Of a stretch of 64,000 nt of DNA, positions 24,113 through 33,164 are shown piece by piece. A program made the position numbers and the translations under genes. Source of the stretch: Halomonas sp. 54_146 (lineage in GTDB: Bacteria; Pseudomonadota; Gammaproteobacteria; Pseudomonadales; Halomonadaceae); contig NZ_LGEN01000015.1 of NCBI RefSeq assembly GCF_001507855.1, forward strand, positions 1 through 64,000, given 5' to 3'. A model generated the notes under the pieces. It did not search any database, was not told the origin of the DNA, and saw nothing but the letters and a program-made list of their open reading frames with translations. Positions within the stretch are counted from its first letter, which is position 1, and the number at the start of each line of letters is the position of its first letter.

Positions 24113-26653
24113 TTAGCTCCCTATTACGCGGGGCAACACGGCAAGCGCACCCACCAGTATCCAGAACGTCACCACGTTATAGCGCCACCACTGGGCAACC
24201 ACCGCGGGCTCGAAAGGCGCATGGGCACCCACATAGCCATACCCCACCCGCAGCCCCTGAAGAAGAGCAAGCACTGCACCTAAGCCGCCATGTAGCAGCG
24301 CATACATAAGCCCCACCAGAATGATCGCATCATGGGAGGTCTCGGTAACGGCGAGATTTGCACTCAGCAGCACCCACAGCGTTATCGCCACCTGCACAAC
24401 GCCTAAGGCACTGATGCAATACATGCCCACTGCCAGCCCCGCATCTTTCCGCTGGCGCAAGCCGCGCACCAATTTTTCCAGAATTGCCGCGCCAGCGGTT
24501 AACGCCACCCCGGCCAAGGTCAGCCCCACCAAAGAGAGCGGAGATGTCTCAGGCATCCGCCACTCAGGGGACACCGTCCATAGATAGAACCAGCCAAATA
24601 GGTAAGAAAGGAAGAACGAACCATTGGCGAGCAGCGTGATCGACATGGCCCATAGGCCTGGGCCATCCATGGTGCGCGAGTGCAGCGGTGGGTCGCCGGG
24701 GGCAACCTCGGCATCCGGCGCTGCTTTTGGATGTGCGCCATTTTCCCACGACCAGCGCAGCAGAAAAAGCGCTGCCACAATCACGCCGATAAGGGCCAGA
24801 GGATAGAGCCGGGTCAGCAGGCTGATGCATACCACGGCCAGCGCCATGGCAGCGAACAGCGGCCACCAGGAGTTACCCGGCAGATGAATAATTTCACGCA
24901 CTTTGCCGGTTAATGGGTCGGTGCCCCACATTTCCCGCCGGCCATGGGTAGCTATCGCTAGGCTGTGTTGCCCTGCTGCCATGGTGCGCGGCAGGTCCGG
25001 ATCATCCCAAAGGGGGTGGCGCGTCTCGATCGTTGGCAGGCTGACAAAGTTATAGGCGCTGGGCGGCATACTGTTGGCCCACTCCAGGGAATACGCATTC
25101 CACGGGTTATGCTTTGCGGGTTTGCCAAAACGAAAGTGCAGCGCAATATCCAGCAGCACCATGACAATACCGGCCGACATAATAAAGCTACTCATAGACG
25201 ACAGCAGATTAAAAATATCCCAGCCCATGCCCGTTTCATAAGAGTAAACCCGGCGCGGCATACCCAGCAGGCCGGTCCAGTGCATGATCAAGAAGGTGCC
25301 ATTAAAGCCCAAAAAGGTCAGCCAAAAACCCCATTTACCCAGGCTTTCAGAAGGCATACGCCCGGAAAACAGCGGCAGCCAGTAATACAACCCAGCAATC
25401 AGCGGAAAGAACATCCCACCCACCAACACATAGTGCATATGCGCCACTACAAAGTGGGTGTCGTGCACCTGCCAGTTAAACGGCACCAGCGCCAGCATTA
25501 CCCCAGTCAAACCACCACATACGAAGATAATTAAGAAGCCCATGACCCACAGCATCGGCAGCTTCATTTTGGGCTTACCTAGCCATAGCGTGGCCAGCCA
25601 CACAAACACCTGAATCGCCGTGGGCACCGCCACCAGCATACTGGCGGCAGAGAAAAACGCTTGGGCCAGCTGGGGGATGCCCACGGTAAACATGTGGTGA
25701 ACCCAGAGCCCAAAGCTGATAAAGCTAGTAATGATAATCGCGGCCACTACCCAGCCGTAGCCAACAATCGGACGGCCCGCAAACACCGGTATCAGCGTGG
25801 AGACGATACCCGCTGCGGGTAGGAAGATGATGTAAACCTCAGGATGGCCGAACAGCCAAAACAGGTGCTGCCAGAGAATCGGGTCACCGCCACCGGCCAC
25901 TTCAAAAAACGGCATACCTACTGCGCGCTCAAGCTCTAGCAAAATACTGCCCAGAATCAGCGGCGGGAAGCCGACCACGATCATCAGCGCCATGGCGAGA
26001 ATATACCAGGCAAACAGCGGCATTTTGTGCAGCGCCATGCCCTGGGTGCGGGTGCGCAATATCGAAACCACCAGTTCAACCCCGGCTGAAAGCGCGGAGA
26101 TCTCAACGAAGGTAATCCCCAGCAGCCAAAAATCCGAGCCCAACCCCGGTGAGTACTCGCTGCTGCTGAGCGGGGTGTACATAAACCAGCCGCTGTCCGG
26201 CGCCATTTCCAACACCAAACTAAACGATAAAATGATGCCGCCAAATAGATAACACCAGTAGCCCAGCGACGTTAGCCGCGGGCAGACCAGGTCGCGGGCA
26301 CCAATCATCTTAGGAATCATATAAATCGCCAGCCCTTCCAGCATAGGAATGGCGAACAGAAACATCATCACCGTGCCATGCATGGTGGTGACCTGGTTAT
26401 AGATATCCGGCGACATAAAGTCTTGATCGGGCAGCGCCAACTGCGTGCGCACCAGCATGGCGAGAATGCCACCCAACAAGAAAAACACCATCCCGGTGAC
26501 CATAAAACGCAGGCCGAGGGTGGTGTGGTTAACAATGGTGAGGGCTTTCAAGCCACGCGGGTTACCCCAGATCTCGTGCAAGTCGCTGTGCAGTTGATGT
26601 GGACCTTTGATGTTATCGCCTTCGGGGGTCGCTTCACGGTTGATAGTGGTCAT
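24113..26653 (-). CDS. ctaD: Cytochrome c oxidase subunit I-III fusion
   Basis: This 846-residue protein fuses subunit I (about residues 25-560) with subunit III (about 640-840). Subunit I carries the haem ligands and CuB histidines in TTMHGTVMMFLF, WQHLFWLFGHPEVYI (with the His-Pro-Glu-Val-Tyr crosslink motif), WVHHMFTVG and VVAHMHYVLVGG. The C-terminal part has subunit III helices including LSYLFGWFYLWTV and DAIILVGLMYALLHG. The ATG at 26651-26653 overlaps the coxB stop by 4 bp (ATGA). I read this as a caa3-type terminal oxidase pumping protons at the inner membrane. Confidence 0.93.
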   Translation of the reverse strand: MTTINREATPEGDNIKGPHQLHSDLHEIWGNPRGLKALTIVNHTTLGLRFMVTGMVFFLLGGILAMLVRTQLALPDQDFMSPDIYNQVTTMHGTVMMFLFAIPMLEGLAIYMIPKMIGARDLVCPRLTSLGYWCYLFGGIILSFSLVLEMAPDSGWFMYTPLSSSEYSPGLGSDFWLLGITFVEISALSAGVELVVSILRTRTQGMALHKMPLFAWYILAMALMIVVGFPPLILGSILLELERAVGMPFFEVAGGGDPILWQHLFWLFGHPEVYIIFLPAAGIVSTLIPVFAGRPIVGYGWVVAAIIITSFISFGLWVHHMFTVGIPQLAQAFFSAASMLVAVPTAIQVFVWLATLWLGKPKMKLPMLWVMGFLIIFVCGGLTGVMLALVPFNWQVHDTHFVVAHMHYVLVGGMFFPLIAGLYYWLPLFSGRMPSESLGKWGFWLTFLGFNGTFLIMHWTGLLGMPRRVYSYETGMGWDIFNLLSSMSSFIMSAGIVMVLLDIALHFRFGKPAKHNPWNAYSLEWANSMPPSAYNFVSLPTIETRHPLWDDPDLPRTMAAGQHSLAIATHGRREMWGTDPLTGKVREIIHLPGNSWWPLFAAMALAVVCISLLTRLYPLALIGVIVAALFLLRWSWENGAHPKAAPDAEVAPGDPPLHSRTMDGPGLWAMSITLLANGSFFLSYLFGWFYLWTVSPEWRMPETSPLSLVGLTLAGVALTAGAAILEKLVRGLRQRKDAGLAVGMYCISALGVVQVAITLWVLLSANLAVTETSHDAIILVGLMYALLHGGLGAVLALLQGLRVGYGYVGAHAPFEPAVVAQWWRYNVVTFWILVGALAVLPRVIGS

Positions 26654-27651
26654 GGGGTGAGCGTCTCCAGCCAAGCACCCAGGCTCTCCAAGGTGGCCCT
26701 CTCAATATCATCGTGGGGCGGCATTTTATTGCCCGGTTTTAACGCTTGATGGTGCTGCAACCAATGGCTCACCGCGCCTTCCTCCATGGCCATAACCCCT
26801 GCCCCTAGGCTGGTGCGGCTGCCAAGATCAGAAAGATCCGGCCCTACTTCAGCGGTTGATAGCCCTGAAGAAAGCCCTGGAGAAGAAAGCCCTGCTACTC
26901 GGTGGCAGCTTGCGCAATGAGTCATAAAGGCCTCCCTGGCAGGTTCATGCTGTTGGTCGTTTACCGCCAGCGACGTTAATTCATCCGTTTGGCGTGCCGC
27001 CAGCCACGCGTTGTACTCGTCGCGCTCGACGGCTTCTACATAGAGCTGCATTTGGGTGTGCTGGGCACCGCAAAACTCGGCGCACTGAGCGCCAAACACC
27101 GCCGGTTCATCCGCTTCCAAGCGAATTATATTCACGCGCCCAGGCACCATATCGATTTTCCCGCCCAGGCGCGGCACCCAGAAGGCGTGAATAACGTCGG
27201 CGCCGGTAACGTGAAAATCAACCGGCTCACCGGCGGGCATGATGAGCTGATTAGAGGTGACGACTTCGCCTCCTTCCGCGCCCGGGTAGCGCACTTCCCA
27301 CCACCACTGGTGGCCGATAACTTCAATCACCTCTGGCGGCTCGCCCAGGGGCAACGGCAAAAGCCGCTGCCCGGTGGGCACCCCGAAGGCCAATAGCGCA
27401 GTGATGCTGGCCACCGGTAATAGAATTCCCCCGCCGATAATCCAGCGGCGCGCAATACGGCGTTCCTCTGCAGGCGTTCGCGTCACCTCCTTGCGCTTAA
27501 AGGTATAAAGCCATAGCGCCACCACGGCCATAAACACCACCGTGCCGAAACTCAGCATTACCCACCAGATTATCATCACATCTCGCGCCGCTTGGCCTGC
27601 TGGGTCTAGAATGGACTTATCGCCCGCACAACCGGCTAATAGCAGCCCCAT
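26650..27651 (-). CDS. coxB: Cytochrome c oxidase subunit II with haem c domain
   Basis: Two transmembrane helices (one at MIIWWVMLSFGTVVFMAVVA) precede a cupredoxin domain with the CuA site in CAEFCGAQHTQM, then a C-terminal cytochrome c domain with CASCH and a distal Met region, making it caa3-type. The N-terminus is a lipoprotein signal ending LLLAGC. Coordinates given use the only nearby ATG (27649-27651), but that leaves just seven residues before the Cys. The natural signal peptide clearly begins upstream at about KRVFQRVNSPR, where no ATG, GTG or TTG exists in frame: only ATA at 27720 or ATT at 27729. A non-canonical start or a one-base error is likely. Confidence 0.88.
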   Translation of the reverse strand: MGLLLAGCAGDKSILDPAGQAARDVMIIWWVMLSFGTVVFMAVVALWLYTFKRKEVTRTPAEERRIARRWIIGGGILLPVASITALLAFGVPTGQRLLPLPLGEPPEVIEVIGHQWWWEVRYPGAEGGEVVTSNQLIMPAGEPVDFHVTGADVIHAFWVPRLGGKIDMVPGRVNIIRLEADEPAVFGAQCAEFCGAQHTQMQLYVEAVERDEYNAWLAARQTDELTSLAVNDQQHEPAREAFMTHCASCHRVAGLSSPGLSSGLSTAEVGPDLSDLGSRTSLGAGVMAMEEGAVSHWLQHHQALKPGNKMPPHDDIERATLESLGAWLETLTP

Positions 27652-27756
27652 TAAAATGGCTAGCGGGGCGCTAAGCTGGCTGACCCTTGGCGAGTTTACG
27701 CGTTGAAAAACGCGCTTTATCCCTTGAATTGCTGTTTCTGCCCACAGGAAGTGACC

Positions 27757-28218
27757 ATGGCAACCCCCCGCCAGCGCACGATTAAAAGCCGCGCGTCCCT
27801 CGCCGGCCACCCGCTTCATCCCGTGATGATCCACTTTCCCGTTGCGGCGCTGATGGCGCTGGTGGCAAGCGATATCGGCTTCTTGCTGAGTGGCGACCCG
27901 TTTTGGGCACGCGCCGGTGTGTGGCTGGCGGGTGTGGGTGCTTTTGGCGGCTGGATTGCCAGTACCGCTGGCATTATCGACTTGGTGACAGTGGCTCGAA
28001 TTCGCCGCCTGATTACCGGCTGGAGCCACGCTATCGTCGCCGTGGTGATGCTTTCGCTGGCATCGCTTAACTGGCTGCTGCGCGTTAACGACCCCAGTGC
28101 CATTCTGCCCTGGGGGCTTGGCATATCGCTGGTCACCGCCGCGCTGATAGCCCTGGTGGGCTGGCTGGGTGGGCAGTTGGTGTATGAACACGCGGTGGGT
28201 GTCGAGGTTGAGGATTAA
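27757..28218 (+). CDS. DUF2231-type membrane protein
   Basis: This 153-residue protein has the DUF2231 opening LAGHPLHPVMIHFPVA followed by four hydrophobic helices. Conserved His residues in that opening suggest haem or metal binding, as proposed for relatives, but no function is established. The ATG at 27757 has AGGA 8 bp upstream; longer in-frame starts lack one. It diverges from coxB, and the 100 bp between must hold both promoters. It ends 25 bp before the convergent CopD-like gene. Confidence 0.82.
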   Translation: MATPRQRTIKSRASLAGHPLHPVMIHFPVAALMALVASDIGFLLSGDPFWARAGVWLAGVGAFGGWIASTAGIIDLVTVARIRRLITGWSHAIVAVVMLSLASLNWLLRVNDPSAILPWGLGISLVTAALIALVGWLGGQLVYEHAVGVEVED

Positions 28219-28243
28219 CACTAATCGGTGAAAAGGCACGGCG

Positions 28244-28669
28244 TTAGCTCCAATCCAGTGGCTTAGCTAACACCAGCCCCAGCACGCTTAGAATGCCCGC
28301 CAGTGCCACGCACAGCGCCGCCCAATTGGCGGGTTTAACCCAACGGTAGTGGCCCATTTCAAGGCGCAGGATTAACCAGCCAAAACAGCCATGAGCTGCC
28401 ACCATCGCCACCACGGCACCAAGTTTAAAGATTAGCCAGCCGCCCAGCAGGCCATGGATAAGAAACAGCAGCGTGCCCGAGGCGATCGCCACTAAGGCGG
28501 CCGGGGTAGCGATTGAGTTATAGAAAAACCGCGGCATGGGCGGCGTGCCCTGGGCAAAGCCTGAATCTGTGCGCAATTGCAGCGCTTGGCTGAGCAAGGC
28601 AGGTAGATAAAGCAGCGAGCCGCACCAAATCACTAGCGCGGCAATGTGAAGCAGTTTAAGCCAGGGCAT
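28244..28669 (-). CDS. CopD/HemJ-like membrane protein
   Basis: This 141-residue protein has four hydrophobic helices and the family start MPWLKLLHIAALVIWCGSLL, with His8 at the position of a putative haem or copper ligand. A second His sits in VMVAAHGCF-like context (VAAHGCFGW). HemJ-like proteins oxidise protoporphyrinogen and CopD-like ones import copper; sequence alone cannot decide. The ATG at 28667-28669 has AAGGAAG upstream and was chosen over an adjoining TTG. The oxidase neighbourhood favours a haem or copper role. Confidence 0.75.
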   Translation of the reverse strand: MPWLKLLHIAALVIWCGSLLYLPALLSQALQLRTDSGFAQGTPPMPRFFYNSIATPAALVAIASGTLLFLIHGLLGGWLIFKLGAVVAMVAAHGCFGWLILRLEMGHYRWVKPANWAALCVALAGILSVLGLVLAKPLDWS

Positions 28670-28747
28670 CAAAGCTTCCTTGCATTGCTAAGGCGGGAGT
28701 AAATCACTCCCTAACCTTAGTCAAAGCACCCACTTCTAGCTAGCGGC

Positions 28748-29638
28748 TTAACTCACTTGAACTTCATAACCAGTGAATTTACGGAGATTAATCACCCCGC
28801 TATCGAGGATCAAATACTGCCCTTTAACACCTTGCAGCACGCCTTCCACCAGCGGCTGCTTATCAAAGTTATGCGAGACCACTTTTTTCGGAAACACGCT
28901 GACGGGATAATGAAAATGTTGCACTGGTTGATCGAGCGAGCGAATCGCCTGCGCGCCGTGGGTCTCACGCAGTTGGTGCAAGCCATCGGCTAGCAGGTTC
29001 AGCAACCGGTCACGCTCGGCGCTTAAATCCAGGGTTTCAACGTCACCTTTGAGCATCGCCCGCCAGTTGGTACGATCCGCCACCTGCTGTTTAAACAGCA
29101 TTTCGACTAAACCAGACTGCTGGCGCGTATCGACCTCAAGAATCGGCAGCGCCTGTATCGCGCCTTGATCCAACCAGCGGGTAGGCATTTGGGTTTTGCG
29201 GGTAATGCCGACCTTGAGGCCAGACGAGTTGGCCAAATACACGATATGCGGCTGAAAACAGTGCCGCTCGCCCCACTCTGGCTCGCGGCAGGTGCCTTGG
29301 AAAAAGTGGCAGGTTTCCGGCTTCATGATGCAGGTATCACACTGCGCTAGCCGCTTAAAGCATGGGTAGCAGTGGCCTTGGGCAAAGCTCTTTTTAGTCG
29401 CCCGCCCGCAGTGGGTACAGGCGATGGCACCTGTCCAGCGTAGGCTGAGCGGCTCGCCAATACGCTCGTTTAGCGCAACCCGGTGCTCGCCTGCGCGCAA
29501 ATGGTAGTCCACCGGTTCGTCTTGGCGGTTAGGTAGCGCTGCCGCCATTTTGCTTAAACAGCCCTGTACTGAAAAACCTGGCGCTGAAACACCTGGCACT
29601 GAAACACCTGGCACGGCGGCTTCAATCACGCGTGGCAT
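28748..29638 (-). CDS. DUF2797 protein with zinc-ribbon-like Cys pairs
   Basis: This 296-residue protein matches DUF2797: CTHCGRATKKSF, CYPCF, CDTCIMKPETCHFF, GTCREPEWG and HCFQPHIVYLA, then VGITRKTQMPTRWLDQGA. The Cys pairs suggest zinc binding. Its function is unknown. Residues about 8-24 are a 5-residue repeat (PGVSV, PGVSA, PGFSV) encoded by 15-bp tandem repeats (29566-29615), which is not a family feature. The ATG at 29636-29638 overlaps the upstream DUF1315 gene by 17 bp; the family core begins at GCLSKM, so the repeat region is a lineage-specific N-terminal extension. Confidence 0.85.
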   Translation of the reverse strand: MPRVIEAAVPGVSVPGVSAPGFSVQGCLSKMAAALPNRQDEPVDYHLRAGEHRVALNERIGEPLSLRWTGAIACTHCGRATKKSFAQGHCYPCFKRLAQCDTCIMKPETCHFFQGTCREPEWGERHCFQPHIVYLANSSGLKVGITRKTQMPTRWLDQGAIQALPILEVDTRQQSGLVEMLFKQQVADRTNWRAMLKGDVETLDLSAERDRLLNLLADGLHQLRETHGAQAIRSLDQPVQHFHYPVSVFPKKVVSHNFDKQPLVEGVLQGVKGQYLILDSGVINLRKFTGYEVQVS

Positions 29639-29906
29639 CCCGAGCCAAGCCCGCCATCTCTGGCGTTACGCCGGCGCCGCTCGCCGCCGCCCCGCAGGTA
29701 CGCTGCTCTAAATAGCCCACGCGGTTCTCTTCCGGCACGTTGTTTTCAACCTCAAAACGCATCACGGTTTCTAAGCAGAGTTCGGTCTGTTCCGGCGTTA
29801 AGCGGCGGCCGTCAGGCCATTTGCGCAGCGATACCGCCTGTTTAAGGCTTTCATAAATCGCTGGGGTCATCTGGTTAATCATTTTTTCGAAGGTCATTTC
29901 GCTCAT
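29622..29906 (-). CDS. YeaC-like DUF1315 protein
   Basis: This 94-residue soluble protein contains the DUF1315 core: MTPAIYESLKQAVSLRKWPDG, LTPEQTELCLETVMRFE, and NRVGYLEQ (each part of the known conserved block). The Ala/Gly-rich tail is not conserved. No function is known. It lies between a rhomboid gene (10 bp upstream) and the DUF2797 gene (overlapping), a three-gene operon that recurs in halomonads as far as I recall. Confidence 0.85.
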   Translation of the reverse strand: MSEMTFEKMINQMTPAIYESLKQAVSLRKWPDGRRLTPEQTELCLETVMRFEVENNVPEENRVGYLEQRTCGAAASGAGVTPEMAGLARDATRD

Positions 29907-29916
29907 TGCAGGCCTC

Positions 29917-30768
29917 TTAACGATTTTTCAAACGGCGTGATGAATAATACCAGCCAGTGACAAGCCCCACGAGTAGCCCACCTAAATGCGCCTCGTTGGC
30001 TACGTTGCCAAAACCAACGCTGCTGGCCATATCGGTCATGGTGAATACCATCCAGCCGAGCATAAATACCACCAGCATTTGCGGTACAAAGAAACCGCTG
30101 TGCGGCACTCGGCGTGACATTAACCAAACGTGGGCAAGTAAGGCATAAACCACGCCGGACATGCCGCCAAACAGCACGGTGCCGGTCATATATTGAGCGA
30201 TATTAGCACCAATGCCGGCCACAACCAGCAGCACTAGCATGGTTAAACTGCCCTGCAACGCTTCAATTTGGCGGCCGAAATACCATACCCACATCAGGTT
30301 GAATATTAAATGCATCCAGCCAAAGTGCAGAAAGGCAGGCGATAGCAAGCGCCATATTTGACCTGAGGCAAGCGTTTGCGAAAGCGTGCCAAACACCAAT
30401 TCGCCACCTGAAATGCCAATCGGCACGATGGTTAAAGCAACAATCAGCTGATCGCCAAACACGCCAATCAACGCAAACACGACTAGGCTAATGACAATCA
30501 TGAGGGCTGTCACCGGCACCTGGCGAAGCGAGGCCAGTGATGAGGCCACATGCGGGGAACGCTTGGCTGAGTGTTGCAGCACCATCGGCTCACCGCGCTC
30601 CCAGCGTTCAACCAATGCTTTAAGGTCATCGTGTTGGCGTGGGTCGGCCACCCATAGCAACTGCCCATCGGTTTCATCGGTAATGCGGTGACCAATACGG
30701 TGACGCCAAAGTGCTTTGCGCAGTTCGCTCGTATCCGCGTGATCGGGCAAAAGCATCACTGGATGCAT
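29917..30768 (-). CDS. Rhomboid intramembrane serine protease
   Basis: This 283-residue protease has an N-terminal soluble domain (about 1-80) of the GlpG type and six transmembrane helices. The catalytic pair is Ser204 in GGMSGVVY and His261 in NEAHLGG, and the HLIFN motif (153-157) supplies the oxyanion-hole residues. It cleaves membrane proteins within the bilayer. The name glpG is possible, but there is no glpR/glpE neighbourhood here. The gene begins its operon; a 410-bp gap upstream carries an sRNA-like unit. Confidence 0.92.
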   Translation of the reverse strand: MHPVMLLPDHADTSELRKALWRHRIGHRITDETDGQLLWVADPRQHDDLKALVERWERGEPMVLQHSAKRSPHVASSLASLRQVPVTALMIVISLVVFALIGVFGDQLIVALTIVPIGISGGELVFGTLSQTLASGQIWRLLSPAFLHFGWMHLIFNLMWVWYFGRQIEALQGSLTMLVLLVVAGIGANIAQYMTGTVLFGGMSGVVYALLAHVWLMSRRVPHSGFFVPQMLVVFMLGWMVFTMTDMASSVGFGNVANEAHLGGLLVGLVTGWYYSSRRLKNR

Positions 30769-30891
30769 ATCTTCCTCTCATCAAAGCGCTGGCGGCACGC
30801 TAGCCGCAGCGAGTGGGTAGTGAGTGCTCTTAATACAAACCGCTAATAATTAATACAAACCGCCAATAAAACAAACCGCCAAATAACGCAC

Positions 30892-30919
30892 AAAAAAAAC
30901 CGGCGGTGGGGACCGCCGG
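30892..30919 (-). terminator. Intrinsic terminator of sRNA-like copy 1
   Basis: CCGGCGGTCCCCACCGCCGG forms a perfect 8-bp stem with a 4-nt loop (30919-30900), followed by eight T residues (30899-30892) on the minus strand. It would also stop any read-through from the phosphoesterase gene upstream. Confidence 0.9.
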
Positions 30920-30995
30920 AGAATAAAAGCAAGGGATCATTCAAGGGAACACTTACTCAGATAGCCAGCAGCAGGGTTAGTTCAGACGTTTTGAA
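30892..30995 (-). ncRNA. Putative small RNA, copy 1
   Basis: This unit lies in the 410-bp gene-free stretch 30769-31178 and reads on the minus strand. In order it has CTAACCCTGCTGCTGGCT (about 30982-30965), TCTGAGTAAGTG (30961-30950), two CCCTTG motifs, the second within TGATCCCTTGCTT (30939-30927), and a GC-rich hairpin with a T8 run. An extremely AT-rich stretch upstream (30995-31045) looks like a promoter/UP region. The same blocks recur in copy 2 at 35315-35442. There is no open frame of note. The 5-prime end is estimated. On structure I infer a Hfq-type regulatory RNA. Confidence 0.6.
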
Positions 30996-31178
30996 AAAAA
31001 TATGTAATTTTATGTAAAATTAAAAGAAATTAATTTTTGAAGCCTTTTATTAACGTAATGAGCGAAGGCCAGACAAGGCGAAATTAGCTGAAAAAACGGA
31101 GTCTATGATTAATAAATGAGTATGTTGAGGCTAATTTCAACACAGTATGGGCAAGCGCAATAGTTAATCAAAGGTTTC

Positions 31179-32165
31179 TTAGTCAAAGTCGATTTCCCAG
31201 GGCTTAGGCAGCGCCCGCTCTTCTTTCGGCACTTTAATCCACACAAAATGGTCGGCGTTTAATACCGCCTCACCACTCCACCGATAAGCCACTAAGCGCC
31301 CATATTTCACCGCGCTGTAGTCAAGGCAGGCAATGTTACGGGTGGGCAGCGCAGGTATGCCTTCACACCAGTAATGACCAATAAACAGCGGCGGCTGCTC
31401 TGGCCCGTAGTAGCTCAGTTTCTGGCATTCTTCATGGGTCAATGCGTGGGCTTCAAGATCACCCGGCAAGTTATCGGGCTGAAACACGACATCGCCCCAC
31501 TGCTGGGGTGCCTCGGCCCAAAAATGGGCACGAAAGCTTTTGCGCGTAAAGCCGTCGCCGGAGTGTATCGCGATACCTTCAGGCAGCGAGATATGGGGGC
31601 CACGGGTTAAGCGATCTAAAATCCGAAACGCCTGGGTAGAGGGGTCTGTTGATTCCACCAGGAACTGTGTGTCCATGCAGCAATCAGGGCGGCGCTGCTT
31701 TAACTGTTCAATCAGCGTTGCGTCCCAGCAGGCATGCACTACACGAATGCCGTCTATCTCAAGGCATAGCGGAATCGTCTTAAACCACGCCAGGGTATCT
31801 TCCCACTCGTTGGTGTAGTCGCGATACTGTTCCAAGGTGTCTTGAATAATACGGTTGTGGCGCGGCGTATGTTCACGCAGCCAGCGCTTGTGGCTGCCCG
31901 CAGGCGCGGGGTGGGTATACGCCAAGGCGTTATATTCGTGATTACCCATGACAATATACGCTTGGCCATGTTCGACCATTCGCCGGGCAATGGTCACCGC
32001 TAAGCGGATGCGTGGCCCACGATCTATCAAATCACCCAGGAAAATGACTTTTCGACGCGGGTGGCAATACACGCCTTTGCGCTGGTGATAACCGAGTTTT
32101 TCCAGCAGTGCCGCCAGCGTAGCGCCGCACCCATGGATATCACCAATCAGGTCGTACCCTTCCAT
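31179..32165 (-). CDS. Metallophosphoesterase, ApaH-like
   Basis: This 328-residue calcineurin-like phosphoesterase has the metal motifs DLIGDIHGC (GDxHG), FLGDLIDRGP (GDxxDRG) and VMGNHEYNA (GNHE), with later His residues in HACWD and IHSGDG and in GHYWCEG. The family includes diadenosine tetraphosphatases and protein phosphatases; substrate is not predictable. The ATG at 32163-32165 follows GGGGGA and starts two bases after the nadK stop, so it is coupled to nadK. Confidence 0.85.
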   Translation of the reverse strand: MEGYDLIGDIHGCGATLAALLEKLGYHQRKGVYCHPRRKVIFLGDLIDRGPRIRLAVTIARRMVEHGQAYIVMGNHEYNALAYTHPAPAGSHKRWLREHTPRHNRIIQDTLEQYRDYTNEWEDTLAWFKTIPLCLEIDGIRVVHACWDATLIEQLKQRRPDCCMDTQFLVESTDPSTQAFRILDRLTRGPHISLPEGIAIHSGDGFTRKSFRAHFWAEAPQQWGDVVFQPDNLPGDLEAHALTHEECQKLSYYGPEQPPLFIGHYWCEGIPALPTRNIACLDYSAVKYGRLVAYRWSGEAVLNADHFVWIKVPKEERALPKPWEIDFD

Positions 32166-32167
32166 GC

Positions 32168-33100
32168 TCAATCCCCCAACCGGTGGCTCCAGCCTAATTT
32201 GCTGCGTAGCACTTCATAGAAATTGTGGCCGATAGGATGCACCAGCTGGACACGTTCAGGCTTGCGGGTGATGACCAATACATCGTTAGGCTTGGCCACT
32301 GCGCGGGTTTGGCCATCGCAGCTAATATGCGGATATGTGTGGTTGGTTTCGCCAATATGAATGCGTATTTCACTGGCGGCATCAATCACAATAGGCCGAC
32401 TCGACAGCGTGTGGGGGAACATGGGCACCAAGGTCACAACATCTAGTTTGGGGTGCATAATGGGCCCGCCGCCAGAAAGCGCATAAGCGGTAGAGCCTGT
32501 TGGTGTGGCGATAATTAAGCCATCGCTGCGCTGGCTGTAGACAAACTGGCCGTCAATAAACAGCTCAAACTCAATCATGCGCACCGCTTTACCGGGGTGC
32601 AGCACCACTTCATTTAGCGCATCACCATTGCCTACCGCAACACCGTTACGATAAAGCACGGAATCCAGCAGAAAACGCTGTTCAACCTCAAACTCCCCCG
32701 CCAGCACTTCACCCACGCGGGTTTCCAGTTCATCTGGCGAGATATCGGTGAGAAACCCCAAGCGTCCCCGGTTAACGCCTAAAATCAGCGTGCCACTTCG
32801 GCATAGGGCACGTGCGGCACCCAGCAAGCTGCCATCTCCGCCTACCACAATGACCAGATCACAAAGCTCACCCAGCATGCGACGGCTCGCTTCCGGCTGG
32901 CCGTGGTGCGGCAAGGCGGTGGCAGTGCGGTCTTCCACCAACACCGCGTACTTATGTGCAACAAGATAGGTCACGAGCCGCTGAAGGGAGTCGATCACTT
33001 TATCGCTCCCCAGCCGACCAATCAGCCCAATGGTTTTAAAAGGCCTGTTTGATTGATCGCCGGAAGACGCCATCGGTAATGCTGGTAAGGTGTTACACAT
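32168..33100 (-). CDS. nadK: NAD kinase
   Basis: This 310-residue enzyme makes NADP. It has the GGDGS motif in VIVVGGDGSLLGAARAL, NRGRLGFLTDI, the NE pair in ALNEVVLHPGKA, the SDGLIIATPTGSTAYALSGGGP block, and a C-terminal DG(Q) in ISCDGQT. The start used is the ATG at 33098-33100; a second ATG nine codons later would also keep the domain. The N-terminal 20 residues are not conserved. It is followed by the coupled phosphoesterase gene. Confidence 0.94.
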   Translation of the reverse strand: MCNTLPALPMASSGDQSNRPFKTIGLIGRLGSDKVIDSLQRLVTYLVAHKYAVLVEDRTATALPHHGQPEASRRMLGELCDLVIVVGGDGSLLGAARALCRSGTLILGVNRGRLGFLTDISPDELETRVGEVLAGEFEVEQRFLLDSVLYRNGVAVGNGDALNEVVLHPGKAVRMIEFELFIDGQFVYSQRSDGLIIATPTGSTAYALSGGGPIMHPKLDVVTLVPMFPHTLSSRPIVIDAASEIRIHIGETNHTYPHISCDGQTRAVAKPNDVLVITRKPERVQLVHPIGHNFYEVLRSKLGWSHRLGD

Positions 33101-33164
33101 GAGCCGACTCTCGCTGACATAAGCTAGCTATTATGGAGACACCTCTGCTATCGGGCAAATAGAC

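Noticed and set aside
27652..28239. Long N-terminal extension of the coxB frame
   Set aside because: Most of it is antisense to the DUF2231 gene and has the composition of a shadow; only the part just before the lipobox is likely real.
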